Shown: positions 48,268 to 59,755 of the stretch, piece by piece
Layout: every line of letters begins with the position of its first letter
Position numbering within the stretch: the stretch's first letter is position 1
DNA from: Patagioenas fasciata
Taxonomy: Eukaryota > Chordata > Aves > Columbiformes > Columbidae
Length of the DNA: 64,000 bases
Direction: 5' to 3'
Assembly: GCF_037038585.1 (NCBI RefSeq)
Contig: NC_092523.1
Location: forward strand, 30,013,501 to 30,077,500
Translations under genes and position numbers: made by a program
Notes under the pieces: model-generated
The model's database searches: none
Seen by the model: the letters and a program-made list of their open reading frames with translations, nothing else
Told to the model about the DNA's origin: nothing

Positions 48268-51200
48268 GTGAGAGCGGCGCGGCTCCGGCTCCTTCCGTCC
48301 ATTTCCCGCCCGGGGTGTGGGGCCCTGCCGCTCTTCCCTCCGCGGGCCGGGCTCCACGGGTCGCCCAGGCTGTGTCTGGGCCGCCGGGCTCGGGGTGGGG
48401 CCGTGGCGGCAGCGAGGCGCCGGGGCTGCGGCTGCCTCCCGCCGGCGGCTGCGCGGAGGGCTGGCTGCGGGCAGTTTCTGCGGGACTGGCAGGTGGGAGG
48501 CGGTGAAACTGGTGCGAGAGGGGCCCTTGAGAGGCCGCCGCTGCTATCAATAGCTCTCCGGAGTTTTCTTGTTAAATTAACGATCTTTTGAACGACTTTT
48601 TGCTGTGAACGGCGTTCCCGGGGATATTACGGTTAGGCTACGCTCTCGAGTTACGTTCTAACCTACTGGGACGCAGGAGAAGCGCGTTTTCCTGTTGACA
48701 GACGTGTGGAGGCCGAGCAGTGCTCACGGAGGAGCCCGATCACCACTCAGTCGAGTCCTTCCCGTGTGTTTCCTGGCTAGGCTGTGTCTGAGATGTGGTG
48801 CATTTGGTAGATTTCCTGTAGCCGAGGCTTTTAACATTATTGGAAAAATAAATGTAGCAGTATCTAAGGGGCTTTATTAGAGACTGGCATGGACTCAGCC
48901 CTCTTGAAGCATTTTTCTAGGGAAGCAGCTTTATGTCCAATTCTTTGTGTTTAATTCTGTGTTCATTTGGGACAGCAGGAGTCACATGTGAAGAACTTGG
49001 TGATGTACCTTGTCCTGGCACGTTGTGAAGTTTTGACAGCCGTGACTAAGGAGGTTGAGTTTGTAAAAGAAGTTGGACTATATGTCAGAGCAAGTCTTTG
49101 ATCTCAGGTTTAATGTGTTGTGTTTCATGGGAAAAGTGTATTCTGGACAACTTGTGTTAGCACTGAAATGGGAGAGCTGGTGAGCTACAGCAGTCTCACT
49201 GTGATTTAGAGCAGAAAGTAAAACCAGGAATCAGGAAAGAAAGGGGATATTTCTGAAATACAGCGGGTTGTTGGTACTTTGTATGTGCATTTTACGCACT
49301 TGTTGAAGAGTAACAGCAATGACAGCCTGATGCAGTTTTGGAAACAGAAGCTGAGCCCAGCATTTGATGAAAGGGGAGGAAAGCTGTTAGACGGGAGCTT
49401 TGGTGTGTTACCTTGCCATTAGGGTCTCATATAAACAGCATTTCTTTGGATGCCCTGAGCTCTGTACACTTGACAATGCTGATTCCAGCTTAGTATATTG
49501 TCTCTTGTTTCCTAAAGCTCTTGGGTTAGTAATCTTTCAAGCTAGTAGATTCCCTGAGATGAGAGATGTGACGGCAGCCAGCTGAGCTGAGACAGTGGGA
49601 CATAAAAGACTGAAAGGAAAATCAATGCCTCTTCTGTTTTAAGTGTCAAGGGAACTTTTTGTCTCTGCTGTATGTTTGTCAGAGAAAGCAACCCAGGTGT
49701 CTCCAAGAGAAAAATCCAGCTTGATTTAACTCCATATATTGTCTCAGCATCAGACAGCGTAGTATGTGATATGTATTAACCATATTTTTAACATGCTGTA
49801 GAATTTTAAGGCCCAAGTGTAGAGATATTGTAGCTTCTGCATTTAAATAAACACATTGAAATTGATGTCTAAGTGTTGCTCTTTTTAGTCTACCTAGAAT
49901 CTCTCTGTAGTGTGAGGAACTGTTCTGAATTGGGTGAATATTGCTGATTACTTCATTTTCTGGAGGTTGGGCGGTGTGTATTGTTGGGGGGGGCGGGGGG
50001 GTTGATTGGTTGTTTTTTTCTTCTCCATTTGATCTTTGGAATTTGAGGATTGGGTGATGTCATTCCATCCTCCCACCCCAGATTTCTAAAATCTGTAGAC
50101 TAGACTATGCTTTGCTGGGAAACCAGGTGATTATACTGATGTCTGTTTTAGAAGTCTCTTTCAGAGTTTTGTGACTTCCTTGGAATTTTATTCTTGTTTG
50201 GTGCACAGTTAGTTTAATGCTGGTCTTATATAACCTCTGCAAATCCTTTACCATAAGTGAACATGCTAGAAGTACAGATGCTTTCATCTGAGCATGTTGC
50301 ATACTTACTTGAAGGCACTGCCAAAGAAAATCAGAACTCTTAGTGAAGGCTTTTTAAACAAACAGTTGTTAATGCGTCATACAAGTCTGAGCTGCTTTTT
50401 TTTTTTTTTTCTTACAGCCCCTTCTCAGCCTTTACTCACTCCTGCTGCTGTTACTGCAGAGGTGAATAACTTGTAGGGGGAACCCTGTGAACAGATACAC
50501 TGCCCCTATCTCTCTCTACCTCCTTTTCTGCTCCTCTACCTCCCCCAAATCACCTGAAAACCCTATTTTTAATCAGAAGAAAAACTAGGAAGCAAACTTC
50601 TAGGTGTTGTTAGGAAAGTACTTTTGCTATTAAAGGTGAGTGCACCTCATTCATGCAGCCTGATGGTCTGATTTGGTATACAACTACATCATTGACTTTA
50701 AATGGTATCTGCCACTGTACCAGAAGGTGTAAAGGGATCCTTGATGGCCTTGTACAATCTCCTGTGTTTGCTGTTACAGGCTATGAGAGTGAATAAGTAA
50801 TGTCTGTTTACTGTCTTTCAGCAGAAGTCTGTCTTTTTTAGCATTTGTTTAGAGTGTTCAAGGTCAGCACTTGATTCCTAGAAGAAATATCTTGATTTAT
50901 TGCTAAGCGTACATGCTTACTTTCTTTCTGTTTTTGAAATATCCTGTTTCTCCCTTGCTAGATAAGAAACTCTGTAATAAAAAAAAAAAAAAAAAAAAAA
51001 AATGCAATTTCTGAGCTCCAGTCCATGCATCCAAAAAAGGCAGCAAACTAGTCAAACCTGATGGACTTACCTTTGCAAAATTGTGTTGTTTCCTTCTCAG
51101 ATCTAGATGGCCTTGGAGTCAAACTTCCTGCCAGCTACAAAGATGCATTTCTTTATTGTGCCTTACTGTAACAATTGCCAGATCCTCATTTGAGGATAAA

Positions 51201-52486
51201 GAGGAAGAGGAACAGCCTGTTACATTTAGTAGTATGTGGTAGCTGGCAAGAGCAGCAAGGCAGGTCTTTGCAAAACATCAAACAAACAAACCCAATACTG
51301 TATTTCTAGAGGCTTAGAGGTTTGTTACCTTAGGTGTTTATCTGTCCCCACAGTTTGTGTCTTCCAGGAGATGTTCTAAGGAAACTTTAATGAAAGATAC
51401 TTCACTATCCAAAAGATAAATCTGATTTAAGAAAAATGTATTACATTCTATTACATGGGCCCTCTGTAATGTCTTATGATTTCATGTTCTTTACAGAGGT
51501 ATCAACCTGGGAAAACTCTAGTACTGTTTGTTGTTGTTGTTGTTGTTGTTTTATTGGCTTGGGTTTGTGAGTGATATACTTATTCTGCTTTAAACAAGCT
51601 GTTTGAGCAGGATACTTGCGGATGCTCTCATAACATGGTATCAAGTACTAATTTTGAATTTCTCTTATGATACCAAGGGAGGAGGGAGTGAGGGAGCATG
51701 CAGGGACTGATCCTGAATCAGACTGATTTTTCTCTCCACCAGAAGAGGTTTAGGATGTGTATGTGGTACACCAGGACTTGAAACTAATAATTTGTTAGAC
51801 TTGGAATTGTAGCATGTGAGTGGTGGATTGATACAGTATGTTGTACGTCAGTCCAGATTGTATTCCAGAAGTCCTCCTGCAAAGCAGGGATCTGGAGACA
51901 CTTTTTCTCCCTCTAAATGGAACATTATTTTCAGTTTGGTTTGCCAAGCATATAACCTTGATTTGATGAAAGAGTCCTGAAGTTTTAATTGAAGGTTTTT
52001 GGTATATCTGATGGGTTCTGGACTTTAAGATTCATTTGAGGTCATCACTGTAGTGACTTCAGTTTCAGATTCTCCATCCTGTCAGATTTCGTCATCTTTT
52101 TTTTTTTTTTTTTTTCAGTTCACCTGTTTTCACACAGATTTTTACTGGATCTGTGGCATTCATATCCATTCTAAAATTCCACTGCTTTGTGAGGGAGTCT
52201 TTTTTTTTTTTTTTCTGGATTCCCATTGCAACTTTTTTTTTTTTTTAATGCTTCACATTCCACTTTACTACTAAGAAGCTTCTAGTTCTCCATTAAATTT
52301 GGCAGAAGGATCATCCTAGTGTTGATAAATTACAGTTGTCTAACTGAAGTAAGCTTATCTTGGACTTTTTCCTAAAGTGGGCTTATCTTCTACCTGTCTG
52401 TCGTGCTTGTCTAAATTATGATTTATGAAGTTACCTGTAAAATTTAATTTAAAAAAACTATAGTTGCTGTAAGTAAATGACTGGTT

Positions 52487-52523
<37 letters not shown>

Positions 52524-52564
52524 AATGTGCCTGAATGTATTATCACTTCTTAAAAATCTTTCAG
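48268..52564 (+). other. EXOC1: EXOC1 intron 1
   Basis: About 4.3 kb. It contains a G-rich run (49986-50001, G8-C-G7), a 24-bp poly(A) (50979-51002), a TTG repeat (about 51527-51550), three T-runs of 19, 15 and 14 (52097-52115, 52200-52214 and 52233-52246), and (TG)15 at 52491-52520. No other exon recognised. Confidence 0.6.
52491..52520. repeat. (TG)15 microsatellite near the EXOC1 start-exon acceptor
   Basis: Perfect dinucleotide repeat, 44 bp upstream of the exon beginning at 52565. Confidence 0.97.
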
Positions 52565-52574
52565 CTGAGAGAAA

Positions 52575-55500
52575 ATGACTGCAATCAAGCATGCTTTACA
52601 GAGGGATATTTTCACTCCCAATGATGAACGCTTGTTGAGCATTGTGAACGTGTGCAAAGCAGGCAAAAAGAAGAGAAACTGCTTTTTGTGTGCCACAGGT
52701 ATATAGTAATACCATCCTGTATTTCTTGTCTTCACCTTTGTTTTTTATTCTGTTGGCATATGTTTTAGCTGTACTTAAAATATTTATTCTTGCCCAATAT
52801 AAAGCAGGTGCTTTCCATTTCTAATGGAGAAAATAAATCATAGCATATACTTCCTTTATTGCTTCTATTAAAAAGGAAACAAAACCCTGTACCCGGATCT
52901 GCTTGTAATGTGAAATGAAAGAATCAAAATTATTTGTGTGGGATGGGTGAGCTTTTGAAATAGACTGTATATAGTGCTTAAAAGCAGGGTTAGTAGGCAT
53001 TTGGACTGATCAGCCTAAATAAAATGCAGTCAAGTGTACTAGTTAGAGTCCAAGGCACAGGGCTCTGGAAAGGCACGGTAACTACTGAGTTCTAATGTTC
53101 CTTTGAATGTATGTGCATTATATTATGTCTCTTCAATAAATTAGGTGCTTTGGTCAATCTGTCAATAAATTAACTTGCTACGATTTTTTTTTTTACTGAG
53201 AAATCTCCAAAAATGTTTTTATTCTGACTGTAATCTCCATTTACCTCTGTGCTTTGTCAGTGAGGTGACCATGGTCTGAGGCTGCTGTATCAAAGAAATA
53301 CATGTAAATTGGGTTAATTGTTTCACAAGCTGTATAGTGATGTGTATCTGGTTGACTGAGAGTTAAACTTAACTGTGGAAATGATGGACAAAATGTTTCA
53401 AAGGGTCTCTTAATCAAATGAATATTACAAAATTTCCCCCACAGATAATTGATTTCAGAAGTTGAACTACAGCAGAAACAGAGGTTGAAGTAATTTGTGC
53501 ATTTTGAAATTACTCTTTTACTTGATTTAACAGTGACCACAGAACGACCAGTGCAAGTCAATGTGGTAAAAGTAAAAAAATCTGACAAGGGAGATTTCTA
53601 CAAAAGGCAGACTGCGTGGGGACTTCGAGATCTTGCCGTTGTTGATGCCAAAGATGCTGTTAAAGTATGTGTAACCTTTTTGTTTGTTTGTTTGTTTACT
53701 GCTCTGCTCAAAACATCCCTTTGGTTCCTAGTTAGAGTTAACTTTATTGATACTGACTGCTTTAAAGCTTAGATTGGTAACACATTAATTAGGAATTAGT
53801 GTGTTAAATTCTAGTGTTGCTTATGCCTGCATTTTCTTCTAGCTTTTCCAAGAATATAACCCTGGTAAACTGAGTAAGAGTAGTCTAGATATGCTTGAAT
53901 AGCAATACTTAATATCTGCCCTTTTAATTGTAGTGATCTCTCTGTGGCTCTGCAGTGCTTGTGCTAAGGCCCAGTACTTTTTTTTTGTTTCAAGTTTTCT
54001 GTAAATTTTTACTCCAAGCTTAGTATCCCCTTAAAAAAATATCTTGTTACTGATGACATTGAGCTACATGGAATATTTATTTACTGGCACACTGAAAAAA
54101 TTCTTAATGAGCAATATATAAGCTTTTGAAGGTGAGCTCTTATGCCTCTTCTCTAAATTGTGACATTGGCCGTTTGTTGGAAAGCATACAGTCCTGAGGT
54201 GTTTTTCATTTCCATAGAAAAGAGTAACCTATTTTTGATGATTTAAATTCGTCTGTTGTCATTAATAAGATGTACACATAGGCAGAGGTGAAAAATCTTC
54301 ATCCTGTGATGTCTGGTTCTATGTTCTTCTAATTGGTGCTTTGGAAGAATAGTGCAGAAAATTATGAAGTTGAATATTCTTGAATTTCCCACTGACTAAG
54401 TATAAGTTTAATATGTTTTGTTATTTCAGTTATCCACATACTTGTTGGCTAGATTTTAGATTTTTCCTGCTCTTCTTGAGTACCCTGTTGGATAATTCCT
54501 TCTTTCAGGTTAAGGATCTGTTTAAAAATTATACCATCTCTCAGGGCTTTTTCTTGCAAACCAGAATTCAGTTAACTGTTTTCTGAAATATTCTGTAATG
54601 TAAATACACTCTAAAGAGTGATTTTGAAATTTTCTTTCAAAAACCAAATGTTGAATGCCAAACTCTCTCACATTAAAAAAAATGTCAGAATTGAAGTTGA
54701 TAGGTACATCGTGCTTTGTTTTCCAAATATGATCCTTTGCAACTCTTTTGCCATAGACCTTTCCTGCACTAGTTGTCAGGTCGACTTTTATGTAATGATA
54801 CTCTTTGTTTAGAAATGTATGGTAACTATACTTATCAATATAAGCTATAGAAAAAAACATAGCTGCTTTGATTGCCCTCTACAGGAAACACCACTTGCCA
54901 TCATTTGCAGTTTCATGTGCAGCCTGCTTCTGCAGATAGTAGCGACAATATAAGTAATAAATAGAAGCAATAGTAGTTTTTACAAACTGTAAGAATTTAA
55001 CATGTATCTGAGGCAAGAAGATTTTCTGTCAGGAGGTTGGACCTTGTAAAATACTTGGAATATGATTTTAAAAATAGACTGTTACCAGTTAGAGTCCATA
55101 CTGAGTTCATAAGTGGCTGCAGAAAGGAAAGTACTTTGTTGAATTGTTATCAAAGCAGTTTTCTCATCAGGCAACAAATCTAGTTGATACTGCTTCTGTG
55201 ATAGCTTTTTACCTCTAAGATACCAAATAGTCTTCCTATCTTGTTCGGTGCTATTAAACATTATCATATCTATAAAATATATAAAGTGTTCCTAACTTTT
55301 ACCCTTGCCTGTTCCTCTAAGTCTACTGGAATTGTGTTGTATATGTTTTCAGTAATTCCAGGTAGTGTTTTTAGTTTCAGAAGGCTAACACAAGGCATTA
55401 GTTATTCTGAGGACAGTGTTTCAAAGCAGATAGCACTGTCAAATGTTTCTTGAAACTCTTACAGATCTCTGTATTATGTGTTATTGTTGCCTTATCTGGC

Positions 55501-58500
55501 TTGACCAAATACTGTCTTCATAGTGTGGATTCTGTTTCTTCACTTCCAGTGTTTTAGCACTTTAATTAAGGTGCACCAGGGTGCCAGTGTTGGTATATCA
55601 GCTCAAGGTTGGCATCTATGTAATTTCATTTTTATCCTGTCATCTCAATAATTAAATGAGTAAACAATCTTTGCTGCTCAGAGAATCATTTGACTGTTGA
55701 GCTTGTAACATATCTCATCTTTTGCAGGAGAATCCTGAATTTGACTTGCATTTTGATAAAGTGTACAAGTGGGTTGCGAGCAGCACAGTGGAAAAGAACA
55801 CCTTCATTTCGTGTATCTGGAAACTCAATCAGCGATATCTTAGGAAGAAAATTGACTTTATTAATGTTAGTTCACAGCTTTTGGAAGGTAAATTTCTACA
55901 ACTGTATGTTAAGCATAAACCTTAGTAATTACTGATGTAAATCAGATACACTACAAAAAAAGAATCCTAATCCTGATGTTTTGTCCTATTCGATTTTATA
56001 TTTTCTAAACCTTCAGATAAACAAGGTGATTAGATAACAGATTTTCTGTTAGAAAACTGAGAACCAAGACAAAATACTTCATTAATGAAGTTCTAAATAT
56101 TGATAAGCATATTGTATTTCTAAGACATTCTGGGTCTTGAACAAAATAAAAGCTACCTGTAGGATCTGGTAGGACTAAATGTGTAACAAATCTGCTTTTG
56201 TTCCCTTTTTCTTTTCCCCAATTTAGAAAAATGCTTTACAAAGTGTCATTTCAGTAGCATGCTAAAGATTATGTGAGATTTTAGATGAGATTTCTGATTT
56301 ATAAACTGTGGTTAGCAGATGTTACGTTCTGATGGACCCTGTTACAGTTTATGTGACTGGTTGCTTGCTAAGAGGGCTTTGTATATTGTTTACTCATGCT
56401 GTATAAAATATTGTTACAGTCATGTTATCTTTTAATAGTTTTTTTTTTTTTTTTTTAGTAAAGCCTAGTGAGTAAGCATATGTCATGTTGAAGTCTGTCA
56501 GAAGTGGATGAGCTGTTGATGTTGAATACTAGACCGGCTTGTGCAGAAGAACATGAATTAGAAATGTGAAACAGGGAGGATAGCATTTCTGTATTTTGGT
56601 GTTGACTGAAATTTGCTTTTAACCAACCTCTAATTTTTCAAGTTAGTGCACTATTAAAACATTCAGACTTGCTGCCACTTAAAAATATACACACTGTTCA
56701 TCCTTTGTCTAGCTAACATTCTCTGCTTCCTTTCCTCTGCTTTTCCATACCTTTTAATTCTTCAGAACTGCCTAAAGTTGCAGAAGGTGCGTAACACCTT
56801 TTTCCTTTATTCCGCTTTGTAAGCAATTTTTCTTAAATACTATGCCTTTTAAAAGAATTCAAAATAGTATTTTGGATAACATCAAATTGTGAGAGATAAG
56901 AGATGTTTCAAATGTCCTGAACAGTTTCTGGCTGGACTGTGTTAATGTTCTATAAAAAACATTTGTCAGCCTTGGAATGGCTTGTTGAATTAAATAAGCA
57001 CTGCCATGAGAAATCTTAGTTCATGAAAACATTGTTATAGAATTTTCACTTACCTCAGTACTTTTTCCTGCTATGAAACTTATCTTGAACATCAATATAT
57101 TTTTTGTTTATGCAGTGGTATATTTCTTTATCTACTGCAATATGTTTCCCTTATGTTCTCTCTACCAAAATGAGAGTCTAACTTCTACTGATCTTCTGCC
57201 AACAAGTCTAGCGTTAATGCTGTAATGTATTCTGATGCTGATTAATAGTGTGACAGGTGAATTGAGTGAGACAGCATGTCCTTTTGTACATGCAATAAAG
57301 GAAGGTGGCTATTTGTATTCTGCTGATATAGAGTAATTTAGAAAACATCACTGTTGGGAACCTGTTCTGGAAATAATAATGAAGCCCATGGAAGACTGAG
57401 ATTTGTGAAAAGGGTATGCAGGTAGCAGGTGCTTGTTATGAAAATTGTTTAAAGGATTAATTTACTTAAAGGTAGTGGAACATACTGAAGTACTCTTAGA
57501 ATGCTTGTGACTTTCTGCACTTGCTGACGTATTTTATTTCCATTTTCTACGTAAGAATCTGTTCCAAGTGGAGAGAACCAAAGTGTAACAGGAGGTGATG
57601 AAGAGTCTGTGGATGAATACCAGGAGTTAAACGCAAGAGAAGAACAGGATATTGAAATAATGATGGAAGGCTGTGAATATGCTATTTCTAATGCGGAAGC
57701 CTTTGCAGAGAAGTTGTCCAGGGAGCTACAAGTGCTGGATGGGGTAAACATTTCTTGTAATGTACAGTGTGTTAGCATGTTGAACTGTTTTCATTGATAC
57801 TGACTATGTAGCATGCTTTGAAAAGGTAGCTAACATGTTCTGCTGCATATTTAAAGATAAATGTATACCTGTTCCTAAGCAGAGCTACATCCTATCTATT
57901 TTAAAGATCTTCAACTTTGCTCTTTACCTTGAGACCTTCTGGGGTCAGTCACAGGCTTTGGAATGATGACTTGAGAAGAAACCAGGGAGGCATTCTACAT
58001 AGACCTTTCTTGAAGGCAAGGGTGCAGGGAGAGAGAGAATAGATGTTCGTGTCCATGAATGGGAACTCTTATGCCTAAAATACTACTCTCAGTGTAACCG
58101 GGAAACTGGCATAGTCTAACAACGTTGCAGTATTGGACTGTCTGTAGCGGTACCATACTGTTGGCTATTTTGCTTTTTAAACAACCCAGCATTCTAGAGG
58201 CCACTTAAAACCTGAGGGACGTGTAGGGGTTACAGTTTTAAGAGAACAGTCAACCTCCTCAAATTGATGAGTGGATGTTTCTCTCATATTTTGAAAATGG
58301 CTGTTATCAAAGAGGTGACCTTATGTGACCTTATCACCTAAGCTTTTTTTCTGGAACTAAAAATGTTCCAGTATAGTAGGCATTACTGTTTGGTTTTTAT
58401 TTTTGTGCAGATCAATACTTCAGTTCTACAAATTTGAGCAAAGTTTTGGTTTTATCTCTTTTCTTTAATAAATTTAACGGACTGAGGCACTGTTGTGTTC

Positions 58501-59755
58501 AATAACACTTTAAATGAGAAATACTGCAAGCTTATATTGTTTTGTCTCTTTCATCAAGGATTTTGGAAAGTATTTGACAGTGATGGAGACAGAAGGATAT
58601 AGCAGAATGCTTTTGAGATATAAGAAAGTATCTCAAAATCTTATGGCTTAATTTTCTGTACAGGCAAATATCCAGTCAATTATGGCCTCAGAGAAACAGG
58701 TGAATATCTTGATGAAGTTGCTGGATGAAGCTCTAAAGGAAGTTGACCAGATTGAGCTGAAGCTGAGCAGTTATGAAGAAATGCTTCAGAGTGTAAAAGA
58801 GCAAATGGATCAGATTTCAGAAAGCAACCACCTAATCCATCTCAGCAACACAAATAATGTGAAGCTACTGTCAGAAATAGAGTTCTTAGTGGTAAGCATT
58901 TTTATTGTGTTCACTATGGTTGTTCACATCAGGTATAAAATTCTTTTAGGTTACTACCCTCTTTAGCAACCATGTATGAGGTTTATTTAAAATAATTAGT
59001 TTGTTCTGTTTTATTATTGCACTAACCAGTATATTTTTGTAATGATGGAATTGTATTATATTTATCATTATTGTTAAGCAATAGCAAACTAACCTGCTTC
59101 TGGCTTATGGACAACCATTGGAACAGGCTGCCCAGGGAAGTGCTTGTCACCATCCCTGGAAGTGTTTAAGAGACATGTAGATGTGGTGCTTAGGGACATG
59201 GTTTAGTGGTGGAGTTGATTAACAGTTGGACTCAATGATCTTAAGGGTCTTTTCCAACCTAAATGATTCTATGATTCTCTTCTATGATTCTATGATGATA
59301 CTATCCATTATTTTGTAGAATCACATGGATTTGGCTAAAGGTCATATAAAGGCCCTTCAGGAGGGAGATCTGACATCTTCTCGAGGCATTGAGGCTTGCA
59401 CTAATGCAGCAGATGCCCTTTTGCAGTGTATGAATGTAGCTCTTCGTCCAGGTAATGTTTCTGTTAGACTACAATCTAATGTACAAAATTTATTATGGTA
59501 GTACCTTTATTGTATGTGCCTTTCCAACTAGTCTCAGGTGTTCTTTCTGTTAGATTGAGGGAATTGTTGCCTCTGGTCCCAGTAGTTCCCACATACAATA
59601 TGTTACTGTATGTTTTGTACTCTGTGAAGTTCTTTTTGTTTTTAGGACATGATATGCTTCAAGCAGTGAAACAGCAACAACAGCGGTTTAGTGACTTGCG
59701 TGAGCAATTTGCACGGAGACTTGCCAGTCATTTGAACAGCGTATTTGTTCATCAG
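52575..59755 (+). CDS. EXOC1: Exocyst complex component 1 (Sec3), N-terminal 365 codons; gene continues beyond the window
   Basis: Coding exons: 52575-52698, 53534-53664, 55728-55887, 56766-56786, 57556-57743, 58664-58891, 59319-59451 and 59646-59755. All have GT-AG borders and join in frame (1095 nt). The start [20 protein letters not shown] lies 10 nt into an exon whose acceptor is at 52563-52564, with A at -3. Residues about 30-140 (exons 1-3) form the Sec3 PH domain that binds PI(4,5)P2 and Rho GTPases; the basic [11 protein letters not shown] segment fits lipid contact. Residues about 150-300 are acidic, then strongly coiled-coil ([19 protein letters not shown]), for packing with other exocyst subunits. 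EXOC1 helps tether secretory vesicles at the plasma membrane. The full protein is about 890 residues, so under half is present. The truncation is only the window edge. Confidence 0.97.
52699..53533 (+). other. EXOC1: EXOC1 intron after the start exon
   Basis: GT at 52699, acceptor ttaacag ending at 53533, phase 1. Nothing else recognised. Confidence 0.9.
53665..55727 (+). other. EXOC1: EXOC1 intron between second and third coding exons
   Basis: Donor gtatgt at 53665, followed 15 bp later by a TTTG tetramer run; acceptor tttgcag ending at 55727; phase 0. Nothing else recognised. Confidence 0.9.
55888..56765 (+). other. EXOC1: EXOC1 intron before the microexon
   Basis: Donor gtaaat at 55888, acceptor ttcttcag ending at 56765. 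It includes a T-run at about 56441-56457. Confidence 0.85.
56766..56786 (+). CDS. EXOC1: EXOC1 microexon (21 nt, encodes part of ELPKVAE)
   Basis: A 21-nt exon between a ctgcttttccat...ttcttcag acceptor and a gtgcgt donor. It starts with AA and ends with G, exactly like the phase borders of its neighbours, so both inclusion and skipping keep the frame. ELPKV matches what I recall of the vertebrate EXOC1 protein, which supports its use. It joins LLE from the preceding exon to SVPSGENQ from the next. Confidence 0.82.
56787..57555 (+). other. EXOC1: EXOC1 intron after the microexon
   Basis: Donor gtgcgt at 56787; acceptor ctacgtaag ending at 57555, preceded by a T-rich stretch. No other feature seen. 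Confidence 0.85.
57744..58663 (+). other. EXOC1: EXOC1 intron between exons ending VLDG and starting ANIQS
   Basis: Donor gtaaac at 57744, acceptor ctgtacag ending at 58663, phase 0. Nothing else recognised. Confidence 0.88.
58892..59318 (+). other. EXOC1: EXOC1 intron holding a CR1 copy
   Basis: Donor gtaagc at 58892, acceptor ttttgtag ending at 59318, phase 0. Nearly half of this 427-bp intron is a sense-strand CR1 fragment. Confidence 0.9.
59110..59297 (+). mobile_element. CR1 LINE 3' fragment, sense orientation
   Basis: It begins acaaccattggaacaggctg, runs through the conserved tagatgtggtgcttagggac and cttttccaacctaaatgatt blocks, and ends in ATTCTATG-type tail repeats at about 59263-59297. 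It is a typical 5'-truncated avian CR1. The tail ends about 21 bp before the next EXOC1 exon. Confidence 0.95.
59452..59645 (+). other. EXOC1: EXOC1 intron before the last exon in the window
   Basis: Donor gtaatg at 59452, acceptor ttgtttttag ending at 59645. It splits a glycine codon (phase 1). Confidence 0.9.

Larger units (their letters stand above)
47960..48560 (+). promoter_or_regulatory. EXOC1: CpG island and promoter of EXOC1
   Basis: Dense CpG and GC-rich sequence begin directly after the CR1 copy. A palindromic E-box TCACGTGA lies at 48178-48185, and an ETS-type core GCGGAAGC follows without a gap at 48186-48193. Both are common in housekeeping promoters. The non-coding exon donor at 48267/48268 fits transcription starting within this island. 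Confidence 0.85.

Noticed and set aside
48017-48591. Open frames on both strands over the EXOC1 CpG island (up to 177 codons)
   Set aside because: Same compositional effect. No familiar protein, and the plus-strand frames run across the predicted exon 1 donor.
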